A DNA stretch of 64,000 bases from Epiperipatus broadwayi. Taxonomy: Eukaryota; Onychophora; Udeonychophora; Euonychophora; Peripatidae. Below, in pieces: positions 12,206-25,305 of the stretch (position 1 is its first letter; the number at the start of each line of letters is the position of its first letter). The position numbers and the translations under genes are program-made. The stretch spans positions 2,912,001 to 2,976,000 of the forward strand of contig JAQFVV010006310.1 in assembly GCA_028023455.1 (NCBI GenBank), given 5' to 3'. The notes under the pieces were generated by a model. That model was given only the letters and a program-made list of their open reading frames with translations, was not told the DNA's origin and searched no databases.

Positions 12206-14540
12206 TTACTTGGATAGAGCAGGATTGGATATCTATGTCATTAAGGCAACTGCTTAGGTTATGAGAATATTAGATTAAAAATAATAAATCATACATTTAA
12301 AAAAAAAATCACAAATCTAGAAGATTTATTAAATTACATTTGTTGCTTTTAGATTAAGGTAATTTTAAAACACTATGATAATTTTACTGAAATTTAATGA
12401 AGTTAATACTAATATTGCTTTGTATGCATAGAAAATATTGAAAATATAATCAATGCATTTTCTGTGCGGAACATTCTTGTAGAGATAACTATTTGATAAG
12501 AATGTACCATACTAAAATTGCATTAAGGTTATGTTAATGTTTTCAATAGTTTTACCATATATGAAGTAGTATTAATATTATCTATATATTAAAAGAATTT
12601 CTTTCAATAACAATTATTTTCACTCTACTCTAAACCCATTTTCTGTAAGCTTGAGTAATCAAGACACTGGATAATAAATTATAGATAATTGCTTTGGAAG
12701 CATATGAATAAGCATATGAGATGATCATATGATGTTATTTTATCATTCATCTTATTATGATGCCATTTACTTTAAGCTCGAGTAATCAATGAATACTAGA
12801 TGATATAGAAGATAGCTATAGAATAAGGTGAAGATAACTGTTCTTGGAAGAATATGAATAAGTTTATGGGAGGGTTAAATGATTTTGTTGTAGGTATTTT
12901 TATCTTCAACCTATTCTAGAGTCAACTACTGTATAGTTCTGGATGAGAAGATTATGCGATAGTATTAATACATAGTAAGGTTGTGATGTATGTTGTATTA
13001 TTAGTATGCATTATTTCAGTTATACACTATCCAAAAAAATGTTGAGAAGCAAAAAATGTAAATAACTAAAAAATAAAAAATATTAAAATTTATTAATTTA
13101 ATAAATTTTACAATGTGACAGCAACCATTTTTTGATCTCAGAATGCTGTACATGATTGTGTTTATTAATAACAATTTTTCAGGTTATGTTGAAAGTACAT
13201 AGATTTTATTCTTTACTTTTTTCATCCTTCCAAAAGTTTAATATGGTACAGTATTTTGAGTAATAAAATGTTTTCTATGTGCAAATCTAGAAGTAAATTT
13301 AAGAAAATTTATAAAGTATTCTTAAGTGAGAAAATGAAAGCTATTGGGTTATTAATGGTAAAAAAAAAAAAAAACCTGTGAAACACTCTTGTATTGAATC
13401 AAAAAGCTTGAAATTTGAAGAGTTATTCAAGAATCTGAAATGGGTAAGGGCCAGTATCACTAGATTCCAATGTTATTATGGACTAAAAACATCAAGTTAC
13501 TTAAAAGTCTGATATTAACAAGACTGCCATTATCTTTCATTGTGAAAAAGAATTATTGAAATTAAAGGATATTGCTCAGAGTATGTTTAATTGGATTGAA
13601 ATTCTGACACTACATTTTATTTAAAAAATAAAAATATGGTACATTAAATTTTTTATTCTTTTTCTTGATTAGATGTGAATGACTGAACACACAAGCAGTA
13701 AATACATGTAAATGTGCTCTCTCAATTTATTATTAATAATTACACTATTATGTTTTTAAATTTTAATTTATATTATCTTAATTTATATGTGCATAACATT
13801 AAAAAAAAGTATTCTGTGTTATGTACATGTTATGTGTACACATTTAAAAGTTTAGTATGCTTATAATCCAGTAAATAACATGTATTGTAATCAAAGCTTA
13901 TCAACAAAATGTAATTATGTGATAAAAATATATGCAAGGGAAACGTGAAACAAAACATAGCACATATCATGGCACCACTATAATTTTTTAGGAGGAAAAA
14001 AACGTTTTTAAAGATATTTTTGTATTTAGAAAAACAATGATATTATGTTTTTCTAAAAATCCAAAGGATTATATTCAAGTGTAGTAATCTTCAGATTACC
14101 AGATTGCGATTAATTCAATAAAGATGATTATAAAAAAAAATACTGTGCAAGATAATGCAGTTATGGAATGGAAAATTCAACATTTAAAGATTCCTGGATT
14201 ATTTCTCAAGTAATTGGGGGAAAAAAATTCTTGATCATCTGAAATGGACCTGCAGGTTGGCTGGTAAATGTCACATGAATTTTTTGAGCTTCTATATAAC
14301 TATTTGTTACATGATGAATCATATTAGAAAATTCACTCTGGAAGGAAGTGTTATGTATATTGTAGTACAATCAAGAAGAAAAATGTCATTAAAAATAATT
14401 TAGGTGAAGCAAAAAAATTGATTTACAATTGTTAACAGGTTGTTTTTTTTTTTTTTAGCATATTAAAGGATTAAATTGTTTGAGTTCAAACCTTTTAGAA
14501 TAAATGTGCCTAATGTAAAATAGATAGTGTTAACAACAAT
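12206..14540. other. AT-rich spacer, no gene seen
   Basis: Contains a loose duplication near 12650-12900: CCATTT..TAAGCTTGAGTAATCAA at about 12640 and CCATTT..TAAGCTCGAGTAATCAA at about 12763, each followed by GATAATT/GATAGCT-like and AATATGAATAAG-like blocks. Otherwise nothing recognisable. Confidence 0.45.
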
Positions 14541-14544
14541 AATC

Positions 14545-14690
14545 AAGTGGTTTATTGCTCTAGATTTTATAAAAATTTGAATATTGGAACAGTTGGAGCA
14601 GAGTTGCAATATCAGGTTTTTAGTTACAAAGTTCATCATTACATTAAACCATATGCAAGGTCACACAATATTGATACATTATTACAAACT
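14545..14690 (-). repeat. SINE family B copy
   Basis: AAGTGGTTTATTGCTCTAGA followed by a TTTGAATATTGGAACAGTTG segment matches, in inverted order, the family B end block (GAGCAATAAACC) and middle. The 90-residue ORF across it is a chance reading of the repeat. Confidence 0.5.
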
Positions 14691-15503
14691 AGAGTTGAAA
14701 TAATGAAATCTATTAAATGGATGGGTTTCTACAAATTTAAATTGTTAGCTTTAATATCAATCAAAACTTGTGCTGCTAAAAAGAAATATGTATATAGTGG
14801 AAAAACTAATCTTAATTGATTAAAAAAAAAAAAACAAGTACACATATTCTAAATCTGACAAATGATATTCAGACATTTTTTTAAATCTTGATAAAAATAC
14901 AAGGGGGGGGGGTGCAAATTTTTGTTTAAACAGTTGTTGTGATTTAGTTAAATATTTATCTGTAATTTGCAAATATTTATCGAACTAACTTTTTAATTTT
15001 AACTTGCCTAATTCATATAACACCATATTTTCTTAGATTATTCACTATTATTTTAATGATATTCTTTTTTTTTTTTAAAAAAAAAAAAAAGGAATACTTT
15101 AATCATTAAGTTTTGGTTAATGCATTTTCATTGTTACAATAGAGCATTAAAAACAAACTTTAATAATTACTATATGTTACAGTATTAAAAATCTGACATG
15201 AGTGTTAGTACAATAAAGTGAAATAATACTTATAAAAAACAAATTACTAATTAACTGTTGTGGCTCTTACACATGAAAAATGCAAGAAAAAAAGTAGCAT
15301 ATACATTTTTAAATTTTTGATTGGAAAGTTGCTATAACTAATATAAACATTTAATGTAATACACAGATTATATACAAATATATATATATATATACAGTTA
15401 TTTTATAATATTTGTTACCCAGTTGATGATCAGTGTGATCTGGTTGAAATGTTGGTTTATATATATATTTCTAATAATTTATATATGGATGTATCGGGAT
15501 ATT
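14691..15503. other. AT-rich spacer, no gene seen
   Basis: Holds an A12 run, a G9-10 run near 14904, a (TA)n tract near 15380, and T10/A14 tracts near 15070. No gene seen. Confidence 0.45.
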
Positions 15504-16521
15504 TCACTTATATGTATATACTAATAGTTCAAAATCTACTAATACTTGAAACCGATTTGTAAGTTTTAATTTAAATTCATTAGAATGTTTCTGAAGATTA
15601 GGAATATCAACTGTAAATATTGTTTTTCTTAATAATTTTTGTCTCTCTAGTTTTGCATTAACACGTATCTTACATCTTACTAATCGATGATCACTTCCTG
15701 TGTTAAATTTATTAAGAACATTACAATCTTGAAAGTTGTATTTTCTGTTAGTCAAAATGTAATCCAATTCTGCTGTACCTTCATTTGGATGCTTCCATGT
15801 CCATTTACTTTTAACATTTTTCTCAAAAAAAGAATTCATAATATAAAGTTTTTATTTTTCTGCAAACTCCACAAGTCTATGTCCTCTAATTTCTATTACC
15901 ATAACCAAAACTACCTACAGCACTTTCATTTTTTATTTCTTTACCAATTCTAGCATTAAAGTCTCCCATAACAATTTAAAACTGTTGTTTATTCTGATCA
16001 AAAGTATTTTGTACATCCATATAAAAATCTTCTACTACTTCATCACTATGAGAACTTGGTGGAGCATAAACCTGAATTATCTGCATTTGGTATCTGTTAT
16101 TAGGTTGTATAACTAATCTTGCCACTCTGTCCGATACACTAACAATCTCCACAATGTTGTTCTTTCACTTTTTATTTATAATGAATCCTACTCCACTTGT
16201 ATTTGCAATATTTGTGCCTTTATAGTATAATACATGTCCACTTTTTAAATCAATTGTCTCTTCACTTTTTTTTCTAACTTTACAAAGTCCAATAATGTCC
16301 CATTTAATATAAGACAGTTCTTCTAATTCTTGCAATCTTCCTTCACTTGAAAGTGATCTGTAGTAGTAAGTACCTAAATAAAATGTCATGATCGAATGGC
16401 AGTCTGGTTCCACAATCAGGGGATACTTAGCACCTTCTGCCTTCAGCCACCCTCTGCTGCCTTGGTTGGTGACTTTACAGCTTCCTGAAAATAAGGGCCA
16501 TGATTTATTTTTGTCTGTCAT
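15504..16521 (-). pseudogene. RTE endonuclease segment, inverted 5' part of a twin-primed copy
   Basis: Two minus-strand reading frames cover an RTE AP-endonuclease. The upstream part (16165-16521) reads SLSSEGRLQELEE, then IKWDIIGLCKVRKKSEETID, then LYYKGTNIANTSGVGFIINK. The downstream part (15504-15839) reads TAELDYILTNRKYNF, then NKFNTGSDHRLVRCKIRVNA (the conserved GSDH motif with the catalytic SDH residues), then NLQKHSNEFKLKLTNRFQ. The stretch 15840-16164 between them is frameshifted endonuclease. The sequence is much better preserved than the copy at 6.2-8.9 kb. The continuation of this protein (linker and RT start) lies on the opposite strand from about 16735, so the 5' portion has been inverted. 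Untranslated RTE leader continues on the minus strand to about 16735. Confidence 0.85.
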
Positions 16522-16734
16522 GATTGTATATATCTATTAGAAAAATATTTGTCATTTACACATACATTCATTCTGCCTTATCAGGCAACTGAGAAGAAAG
16601 ACCATGGTGTTTCTTTATCTTAAACTCAGGGGTAAAAAGCCAATAAACTCACCATGCTGGCTAATGTGTGTTGGTGAGCAGCCCATCCATGTTTGTATAT
16701 TATATGAATAATGACATAGTAATAACAGCTGCAA

Positions 16735-17190
16735 CACATGATTCAGATTTGAATGAAATTAATAAGAAAATAGCTGATACACTTTTAAAAACTGCAACAA
16801 AGATAGCTCATAGAAAAAGCAGAAATTGACCAATAAAATTTCTATTGAGACTAGAGAATCTATGAAGAAAAGAAGGAATATGAAGATATACAAAAGTGAT
16901 GGATTAAAAAGGATTGAATACCTCAAATTTTGTAAAATGGGCAGAAAAGAGTTGAAAATGATATAAGAAAGTATAAGTGTGAACAAGCAAGGAAAGCTGT
17001 AGAAGAGAATAAAAGTATCAAGAGGGTAAAATAACATTTTGGTATTGGTAGGAAATTTATATCTGCAATAAGAAAAAAAGATGGAATTATTACTAAAAAG
17101 AGAGATGACATCATGAAATGGATAGAAGACTTCTATAAAGAATTATATAGTAATAAAGAACAAGTACTTTATGCATCTATTATATATAAT
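16735..17190 (+). pseudogene. RTE linker segment, direct 3' part of the same copy
   Basis: The plus strand reads DLNEINKKIADTLLKTATKI, matching the stretch after the endonuclease in the copy at 6.85 kb. Near 17040-17160 it reads FGIGRKFISAIRKKDG, then DDIMKWIEDFYKELYSNKEQ, a block that precedes the RT domain in RTE proteins. Stops and frameshifts occur in between. The sequence breaks off near 17175 before the catalytic RT blocks. Minus-strand ORFs of 92 and 63 residues in this interval are antisense shadows. Confidence 0.8.
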
Positions 17191-17469
17191 ACTAATTTTC
17201 CCTCTATTTGTAATTAATATTTACTAAGGCTGTAACCTCAAGAATGTGCCGTAAAATACGATAGTAGGGACCTCTATAGGTCTTAACCACAAACTTAATT
17301 TGGATGTGTAATAAAGTGGTAAATTTCATATTATTATCTATTAGAATCCTCCCTAATTTTATATTTTTAAGTGCGATTGTTATTGATAAGTTCATATAGA
17401 ATATGGAATATCTCATTAGAATAGTATTTACCATTACAGTATAAAATGCTTCTTTATTTTATTCCTTTT

Positions 17470-17800
17470 ACTCTTCTTTTCTCTACTGCTTATATTTCAA
17501 GTGTTCATTGGTACTTGTGTGATTTGCTTCATTATACATGTCATCAGTCTTTTCTCTTTATTCTGGGTTTTATTTTACTTTGATCATTTTTCACAAGCAC
17601 AATTACTTTCACTGATGTATATTATTCCACATTTATATGGTATTTCATAGATATAAATCTGGTTTATTTAGCCTTCAAATATAGGTTTTATAGAAATTAG
17701 AATTTTTCATGGTGTGTTATGGGTTTGGAAAGTGTTTTTCATATTAAATTGATAGCAGATTTGTTTGTCATTCCTGTTATGTATGGATAGATTACAATGT
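17470..17800 (-). pseudogene. Penelope-like element fragment (RT tail + GIY-YIG endonuclease)
   Basis: On the minus strand, a decayed reading near 17655-17606 gives IYEIPYKCGIIYISES. This fits the start of a PLE GIY-YIG endonuclease (family consensus close to VYEIPCKCGKxYIGET). The upstream sequence (to about 17790) resembles the RT-to-endonuclease linker, with pieces reading NKSAINL and KTLSKP. Downstream, remnants such as REKT..DDMYNEANHTS fit the later part of the domain. Several stops and frameshifts are present. PLEs move by target-primed reverse transcription and are known to carry hammerhead ribozymes in their pseudo-LTRs. The match is short and I rate the family call as likely but not certain. 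Confidence 0.6.
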
Positions 17801-20018
17801 ATATAGTTGTTTTTCTTATGAAGGAATTTTTTGTTTATTTACAAGTTCATTATAACTAATGAATAACAGCTCTTTATAAAAAGTTTTTTTTTTTATGTTA
17901 AACTTTTCTTTTACAACGTAATTGGATTCTATTTTGCTCTGTTTTATAAGGTTAATAAATTTCCAGTTTTTGTATTTTGATTGATTATATATATATATAT
18001 ATATATTCTTATAATTTGAGAAAGAAAAAGCTCTGAAAAAATATTTGTTATTATACTGAAACATCATCCGCTTAGGTATTATATTTTTATTATGTGGAAG
18101 CTTTCAGGAATAATATTACTAGTTCATCAAATATAATAAATATTTTTCTTTGTGTGGGAATTTTCTGTAAATAGTAATTTTTAAGTTTTACATGAAGTAT
18201 TTAAGTATTTCTGTTACAAAACATCTAACATTGATATTTATCCAGAAAATATATAATATTTTTCACTATGTCCTATTTAATGAAAATATCCTGAGTATGG
18301 TTAATTCCAGATATTTAGTAGAAATGGAGCGTAATTATAACTGAGGATTTCAAATTCTTCTAATTAAATAGTGCTAATCAGGGGTGGCTTAATTTTGTTA
18401 AGGAAACCTGCATTATATAAGAAGTTAGTTGTAACTTTACAGAATGTTAAATATTCTATTTGTTTTAGTTTGTTTACTATCGTCATTTATTATTTTTTAT
18501 AATAGACTATGATTTATCATAGGCATAATTGTGAACAAACTTTTCACATCAAAGCTTAGTAATTTCTATTTTTATGTTTTTGATTAATTCCCCAAAAATG
18601 TTGACAATACATTGAGTCTTTTATGCAAAAAAAAAAAAAAAAACAATAATTTTGAAAAATAATTATGATGCATTTTGACAAGCTGAATTTTTAAAACTAA
18701 ATTGAAATATGATTTTCAGTAAAAACCCAATTTTTTTAATAGTCTGCCTAAAACAGGAAACCTATAATGGTTGTGAATAACACTTTTAGCTTTCTGTAAT
18801 AATTATAGGATTTTTTCCAACATTTTGTATTGGCCTGCTGTGAGAAATTCTCTTATTTTGGAAGCATATTTACTAGTATCAATCACAGCTATAGTATTTA
18901 TTTGTTAGCAGAGAGAATGATTATGGATTTGTCTAATTTAAGAAATTAAATAGCTTCCCTCTCAACATAGATAATGTTTAGCATGGATTATTTGTGGTTT
19001 TCAAGTATTTTTTATTCTCTAGTAGAATTCTGCTGATTTTTTTTACAGATAACTTTTGAATCATTTCATCAAATGCTACCGTTAAATTCTATAATGGGAT
19101 ATAGAGTGATATAAAAGCAAAGTTTTTGTTTTAGGTTTTTTTTCAGCAAAGAAGTTTCAGAATTAGTTAAATATTAAAAATTAAGATTTTTGACTGATAT
19201 CAATAGTTTTAGATTATTTGGTGCAGGATAAAGTTTAATAAAGACATTTAGATTTACATGATTTTTCTTCTGAGACATTTTTTTTTCTGAGACATTTTTT
19301 ATCTTTTTATATAATTTAGATATATTTATATATTGAATAATTCTAACCAAGTATTTATCAAAAAGTGTATTATTATTAATTATATGTTTTTAATGGAATA
19401 TAAGATTTGATACTTGAAAAATATTTGAAAATTTATTATTATTCTTAAGTCGGTGGTTTTAAATACAAATGTTTAAATCTCAAAACAAGGATGAAACCTT
19501 TTGGGGCAAAAGTAGAGTTATAACCAATATTATTTTTTTACTACTATATTTACTTATGCAATAATCTCTTTTTATTGATTCTATTGTTTTCAAGCCTTCA
19601 TGATAATATCTAAATCTATTATATGGTAGACCCTATATAAAATATAAATCTAGTATATACCCACATTGTGTTGCATTTTAGTTTTTAAAATGTATATATT
19701 AAAGCAGCAACAAAAATAATAAAAAAGAATATTGTCATTAGAAAAAATACAGTATCGGAATAAATTGGAAATAGAGAGAGCAATATGTGACTGACTACTT
19801 ATTAACACACAGTGATTGTACAAAGGGAGAAAATAATTGGTTGAGTAATTATTCATGATGGTACTCATATAGGCAGACATAGGCATAGCATTTATGAATT
19901 CAAATTTACAAATTTTTATTTCATTTTTTAAAACAAAATTTGGTAATGAGTTCCAAGATTTAGGAAAGGGGAAAAGGAACAGTATCATTTTATTGATTAT
20001 TTCATGAATGTCTCAGGT

Positions 20019-20082
<64 letters not shown>
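20019..20082. repeat. (TA)n microsatellite
   Basis: About 60 bp of alternating TA with one AAAAT interruption. Confidence 0.9.
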
Positions 20083-20087
<5 letters not shown>

Positions 20088-20640
20088 AGTTGAATTGATG
20101 CTATTGTAGTTCTTTGGCTATTTATATAACAATGGTTATAGATTATAATCTTACATTATTTAGATGATATGAGAATCTTAAGTAAAAATGACAGCCTTAA
20201 TGTAATTTTTTGAAATGAGTGATTATTTTTCAAAGAATGTCTTTAAGTCAAATATAATACAATAATATATATATATATGTGAATTTGAAATTTGTTTAGC
20301 TGAATTTAGAATAGGAGTGATTACATGCAGTATTTATGCATAAATAAATGGATACACTTACAAAATCTATTGTTTAACATATATATATATTATGTGTGTG
20401 TAAAATAATTCTCATAGAGAATTTAAATATAAAATTTCAATAACATTTATTGCACAAAATATACTTTTAATGTTTTTACATCGTATTCATGGTCAGTCTG
20501 CTGAGCAGTCAAACCATAAATAAAACATGAAAAGATCAAAGTATAATCGATGCCATAAATATTATTAAAATATTATATTTAAACTCTGTATAAGTATTAT
20601 TTTACATTAATATTTAGAAATGCAGAGTATGGAAACATTG

Positions 20641-20682
20641 TTTACACACACAACACACACACACACACACATATATATATAT
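20641..20682. repeat. (CA)n(TA)n microsatellite
   Basis: Compound dinucleotide tract: CACACACAACACACACACAC followed by ATATATATATATAT. Confidence 0.9.
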
Positions 20683-20780
20683 TGTGCCCTTTTGTATGGG
20701 TCACCATTTAAGTTTTGTGCTAATCTAGTAGAAAATTTTAAATTTAAGAAGTATTTTAAAAGTGTGATGTTGACTTTGCT

Positions 20781-23700
20781 TGTGGTAATGTTACCATAAG
20801 TTTAATTAAAGCAATCTATGAGTATTTGATATGTGAATTGTGTTGGTATTGAGAAGATATTTAAAATGATGATGATTATGATGTAATACTGCATTAATAA
20901 ATTTAATAACAAATGTTTGAAGCTAAAGTATTTAAAAGACAAGTTAAAATTAGACAAAGATATTTATTTAGTTTAAAAATATATGTTAAAAATGAATAAA
21001 AATATTTTAATTATTGTAAGTACTTAAATGAAAGACTAATATTTGATTTTAATAATATTGGATAATTATTTTAAAATCTGTTATAATATCTTATTTATTT
21101 AAATAAATATTTATTTTAAAAAAGCAATTGTTAAGTTTATTTTTAGACGACGGCAAGCGTTTCTTTTATTGTAAAAAGAACAGATGTTTGTTAAATTTAC
21201 ACACACATGCGTGGAAGTTGTCTAATAAAGTTGCATAATTATTTTAAAAAAATCATGTTATAAATTTATAAATAATACGTGAGTTATCACGAGATAAAAA
21301 TAAAGATATTAATGTAAAATATTAAATCTGATTTTTAAAAATATTACTTTAAAAATATAACGTATTTAAAAAGATTTAGTTTATTTTAAATGATCTTATA
21401 AAAGTTAAGATTTAAATCAAGTGAGAAAGAATATTTTAAAAAAATGTTTGATAGATTTGAATAAACGATAAAATTATTTTTAAAAGAATTTGATAAAATA
21501 TTAAATATTAAATAAGTCATTATTTTATTTTTAATAGTGTGTTAATAAATATGTAAATAAGCAAAGTTTGATTGTTTAAACGTACCAATCAGATGAGGAG
21601 TCTCTTCCACTATAAAAGCTGGATTCAATTGTTGAAGGGGGCTCTCTGTAATTAAATTTCTAAGTTAAACGTGCTATTGAGAAAATAGCCAAGTAAATTT
21701 ATAAACGCTCTTAAAATCAATTTTAAAATCATAAGAGTGTTATTGTATATAATTTTATAAAAGTTTAAATAATGAATATGCAGTAGATATTTTAATATTC
21801 CCTATTGGTCTTCTCAATATCGAAACTCAATTTACGTACAAATGATCATGGAAACATCGCGTATCGTAGAAATATATCAGAAACTTTATGCTAGAAAAGT
21901 AACAGACGCTGGATTAGTACAGAAAACTATAAGATGGAGAAAAGTAGTATTTTGGACTATAAATAGTTTTAAAGTTAAATTACTATTGTCTGTTATTAAT
22001 AGATATTTTAAAGAAATAAAAATACTTCTGTGGAAAAAAAGTATTTTTGACAAATTATAGAAGTAAAATGTATATCTTAAGGAAAGATATAAGAAGCAGT
22101 AGTAATTTTAAATAAATACTTGCCTTGTTAAGTCTTTGTGCTTAAAAGACTAAATATTGACGTTTTAAAAGGCAAATAGATTATAAATATGATTATTTAA
22201 AATCGTAATATAATAAAATTGCTATATTGAAGTAATCTAAAACGCTGGACGTTATAGATGAAGAAATTAATTCTTACCTGAATATGTTATTTATAAATGC
22301 GCAAGTAATACATGGATGTCCAAACTAAATTAAATTAAGCCAAGCATGCCAAGTTGATTAAAAAATTCAATGTAAATAATTTATAAACTATAAATTAATT
22401 TAGAAATAATAACTTTTAAACAATAATCTATGAAGAACTGGATCCAGAAAGAACTTATAAACTATTGTTTTAATTTTATTTATTTTCTTGTTGGAACTTA
22501 TTATTTTTTTTAAAAAAGAACGTTATCATTTTTATTATAAACTTTCAAGAAACACGTGATACAACGGAACAGGAAATAGTGTTCTATTGACTTTATACGT
22601 AGGATATTTGTTAGAACTTTTATGGTAGAACAAAAGTCATCGCTGGAATCCGTAATATAAATTTTTATTTTATTTATTTAACATAAAATTTAAAATATTA
22701 TTAAACTATTAAAAAGTAGGTTAGGTACATTTATTAAATAGTAACTTAAAAATAATATAATAATTAATTACATAAATTTATTTTTATAATTAATATAACA
22801 TGGAATATTTTAGTGAATGTTATGAGTATGAATGTGTATTATTTTTGTTTTCTGAAGCTGCAAATTCCGAAGACTACTGGATAGCAGAATGGACATTATT
22901 ATTATTGTGGTAAAAACATTGTATAATAATTTTGATGAATTTAATATGTTTTCTTTAGATCAACTAAATATTATGTTTTGTGGGATGAATGTGTAGATAT
23001 TTTTAAGAAAAACATACATTATATTGGCAACGAACTTTATTAAAATATGCATAAGTTTTGATTTATAACATCAACATGATACAACATTACGTAAGAAGCT
23101 TAGAAATAATTATATGATTCTTTCGTAAATAATTTTGATATTTTATTTATGCTTAGTACTAAAATGATGTTTATTATTTATCTTAATAATTATTTTTTTT
23201 TTTGCAATTTAGAAAAGGATTTTAAAAGTCTATATTTTTTTTATATTTTGTTTTATTAAATAAGTTAAGTTACGTTATGGGTAGAAGCTTATATTTGGAT
23301 TGAAGTTTATTAAGTATAGACGATGTAGTATAGGTAATTTGGATGATGAATATTTTATTTAAAGTTGATGTTTGTTTTCCGGAAATTTTAGATAAATTTA
23401 GAGGATGTTTATAAATAAAAAAGTATTAGAAAGGATTAAAGAACCCATCAAGTAAAGTAATGATTTTTTACATAGAAAAGAATCATAGAATTTATCTAAG
23501 GTAATGCTTTATGAATTTGAAATTGATAAATGATTTAAATAATAGTATTTGAACAGTACAGATATATAATGCATATTTGATAAAACATATAACAGGAATT
23601 ACATTAAGTAAAGTATAAGTACAGTCAATTATTTGTTTTTACATTACAAAGATACATTAATTTTATAAAGCTATTAAGCAATGCTAATAATAAAGTAAAT

Positions 23701-24086
23701 ATATGATAATACATTATAAATGGTAATACTTAATTAATGTAGCTATTTAATTAGTAGAGCTTCATTGTTTACACATGCTACATAAATAATTTTGACATAT
23801 ATTATTATTTGTAATGGAAGTTTATTAACATTTATTTTAAATCTAAGTTTTGAAAACATACTATGATATTATTAGTATAGTAATTGAAGAGTGTATAATT
23901 GCTTATTAAGCACATGAATTAGTAACAATATAAACTTCTTGTATTTGTAATTTCTTATTTTATTTTGATTTATTTTCTTAAATTCTAAAACTGTAAATAG
24001 TGTAAATAAATTTTATTTGAAGTTATTGTAAATAAATTTGTTAATTTGTTTTAAAAGTGTGTCGAGTTTCATTATTTTTCACCACA
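20781..24086 (+). mobile_element. possible old long-LTR remnant
   Basis: Weak proposal. The segment begins TGTGGT (20781) and ends ACCACA (24086), a 6-bp inverted pair of the kind found at LTR ends. It contains a CCAAT-plus-TATA promoter about 0.8 kb in, and is followed by TTTTGACATCAGATG, which loosely resembles a primer-binding site. There is no matching second LTR in the window and no target-site duplication, and the internal region after 24086 has no recognisable gag or pol. It contains a 72-codon ORF at 21842-22060 with no recognised family. The whole may be something else. Confidence 0.2.
21586..21618 (+). promoter_or_regulatory. CCAAT + TATA box promoter-like motif
   Basis: ACCAATCAGATGAGG is followed about 20 bp later by CTATAAAAGCTGG. 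The spacing and both motifs fit an RNA polymerase II core promoter pointing to the + strand. The region downstream (GTTGAAGGGGGCTCTCTGTA) would hold the start site. It stands out from the surrounding sequence but may belong to an old LTR. Confidence 0.4.
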
Positions 24087-25305
24087 GCATTTTGACATCA
24101 GATGATTTGAAATAAACATAATATTTGCACAAAAATGAATTTGTTATTATTACTTAGAATTGAATACCATATTTGCTTAACATTATTTTATAAGAATTGA
24201 TTGACATGAACATAAATATTACAATGGTCATAAGATGATTATAATGCACATTATAAGAATACAATATTGTTTATTGCCACAGATTATTAAGTATAAGATT
24301 TTGATCTATTTTAAAATGAAGATACCATATGAAATAAAAGATATACATATGATTGTTTATTCATTTAATGATTGATTATATCATAGAAATAGATGAGATT
24401 AAATTACACTCTAAGATTAGTATTATTTATTATTATTATTTAAATAAGTTAGGTGTATTTAAGTTTGATATAAAATCCCACATCATACTTATTTACATGA
24501 GTTATTATTATTTTAAAACATCTTAGAAGAACCTGAGATTATTTAATTATATTTTAAGTTAAAAGTTAGGAATTATTCTAGTATTATTGAAGATAATTTA
24601 TTTCATTTAAAAGTCATAAGAATGCTATAGATGTAGTGGTAAGATGATAAGGTAGTAGTAGTATTCTTATGCCATTGAGACAGTATCTAGGGAGATATTG
24701 ACTCAGTGTAAATCTGCTTATTACTTTGTAACTTTACTTCGCAGTCTCATAATTTTATAAATACTTATTTAATTAGTATAATCTAGAACTATATTGATTT
24801 TGATGATTGATAATAAATTTAATTAAGATATGATAATATAAAAGTATATTAAAGATAGATATACAAATTTTAATTAAGCGTAATAATGTAACTGAGCTAG
24901 TTGTATTTTAAACTATTTTATATATCAAGAAGTAAGGGTACAATATATATGATTATAGGAAGTATTGATTGATAAATATAAAAAGGTAATAATTATATAG
25001 AGAAGTATATAAAGATATATATGGGTATAAAAATAATCATTATAAGATAGAATATATCTATACAATGTAAATTTAAATGTTCATGTATATTTATATTTTT
25101 GTATTTGTATTGTGTTTGTTATAGTTCTGAAGAAGATTGTTGTGGCAATCAAAACTGTCAGTAGTGGGTTGTAATTATATGAAGCATTATAAAAGTAATA
25201 TAAAGAAGTAAATGATATTAATATTATATTAATACTTAACTTGTAACACATTAATATAAAAGAAAAACAAAATTAATATAATTATATTTTTATATTGGAA
25301 TATGG
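24087..25305. other. AT-rich stretch, possibly the interior of an old LTR element
   Basis: No coding motif recognised. Long A/T-only words predominate. Confidence 0.35.

Larger units (their letters stand above)
17801..20780. other. AT-rich spacer with microsatellites
   Basis: Contains a (TA)n tract at about 17982-18006, the long (TA)n tract listed separately, an A18 run near 18630, and a (CA)n(TA)n tract at about 20641-20682. No gene or repeat boundary recognised. Confidence 0.5.

Noticed and set aside
16759-17114. Two overlapping minus-strand ORFs (92 and 63 codons)
   Set aside because: Antisense shadows of the plus-strand RTE linker; Phe/Leu/Ile-rich because the sense strand is Lys/Glu/Asn-rich.
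21842-22060. 72-codon ORF downstream of the TATA box as a host gene
   Set aside because: No recognised family, AT-driven codon content in its second half, no splice or poly(A) context. Mentioned only within the possible LTR remnant.
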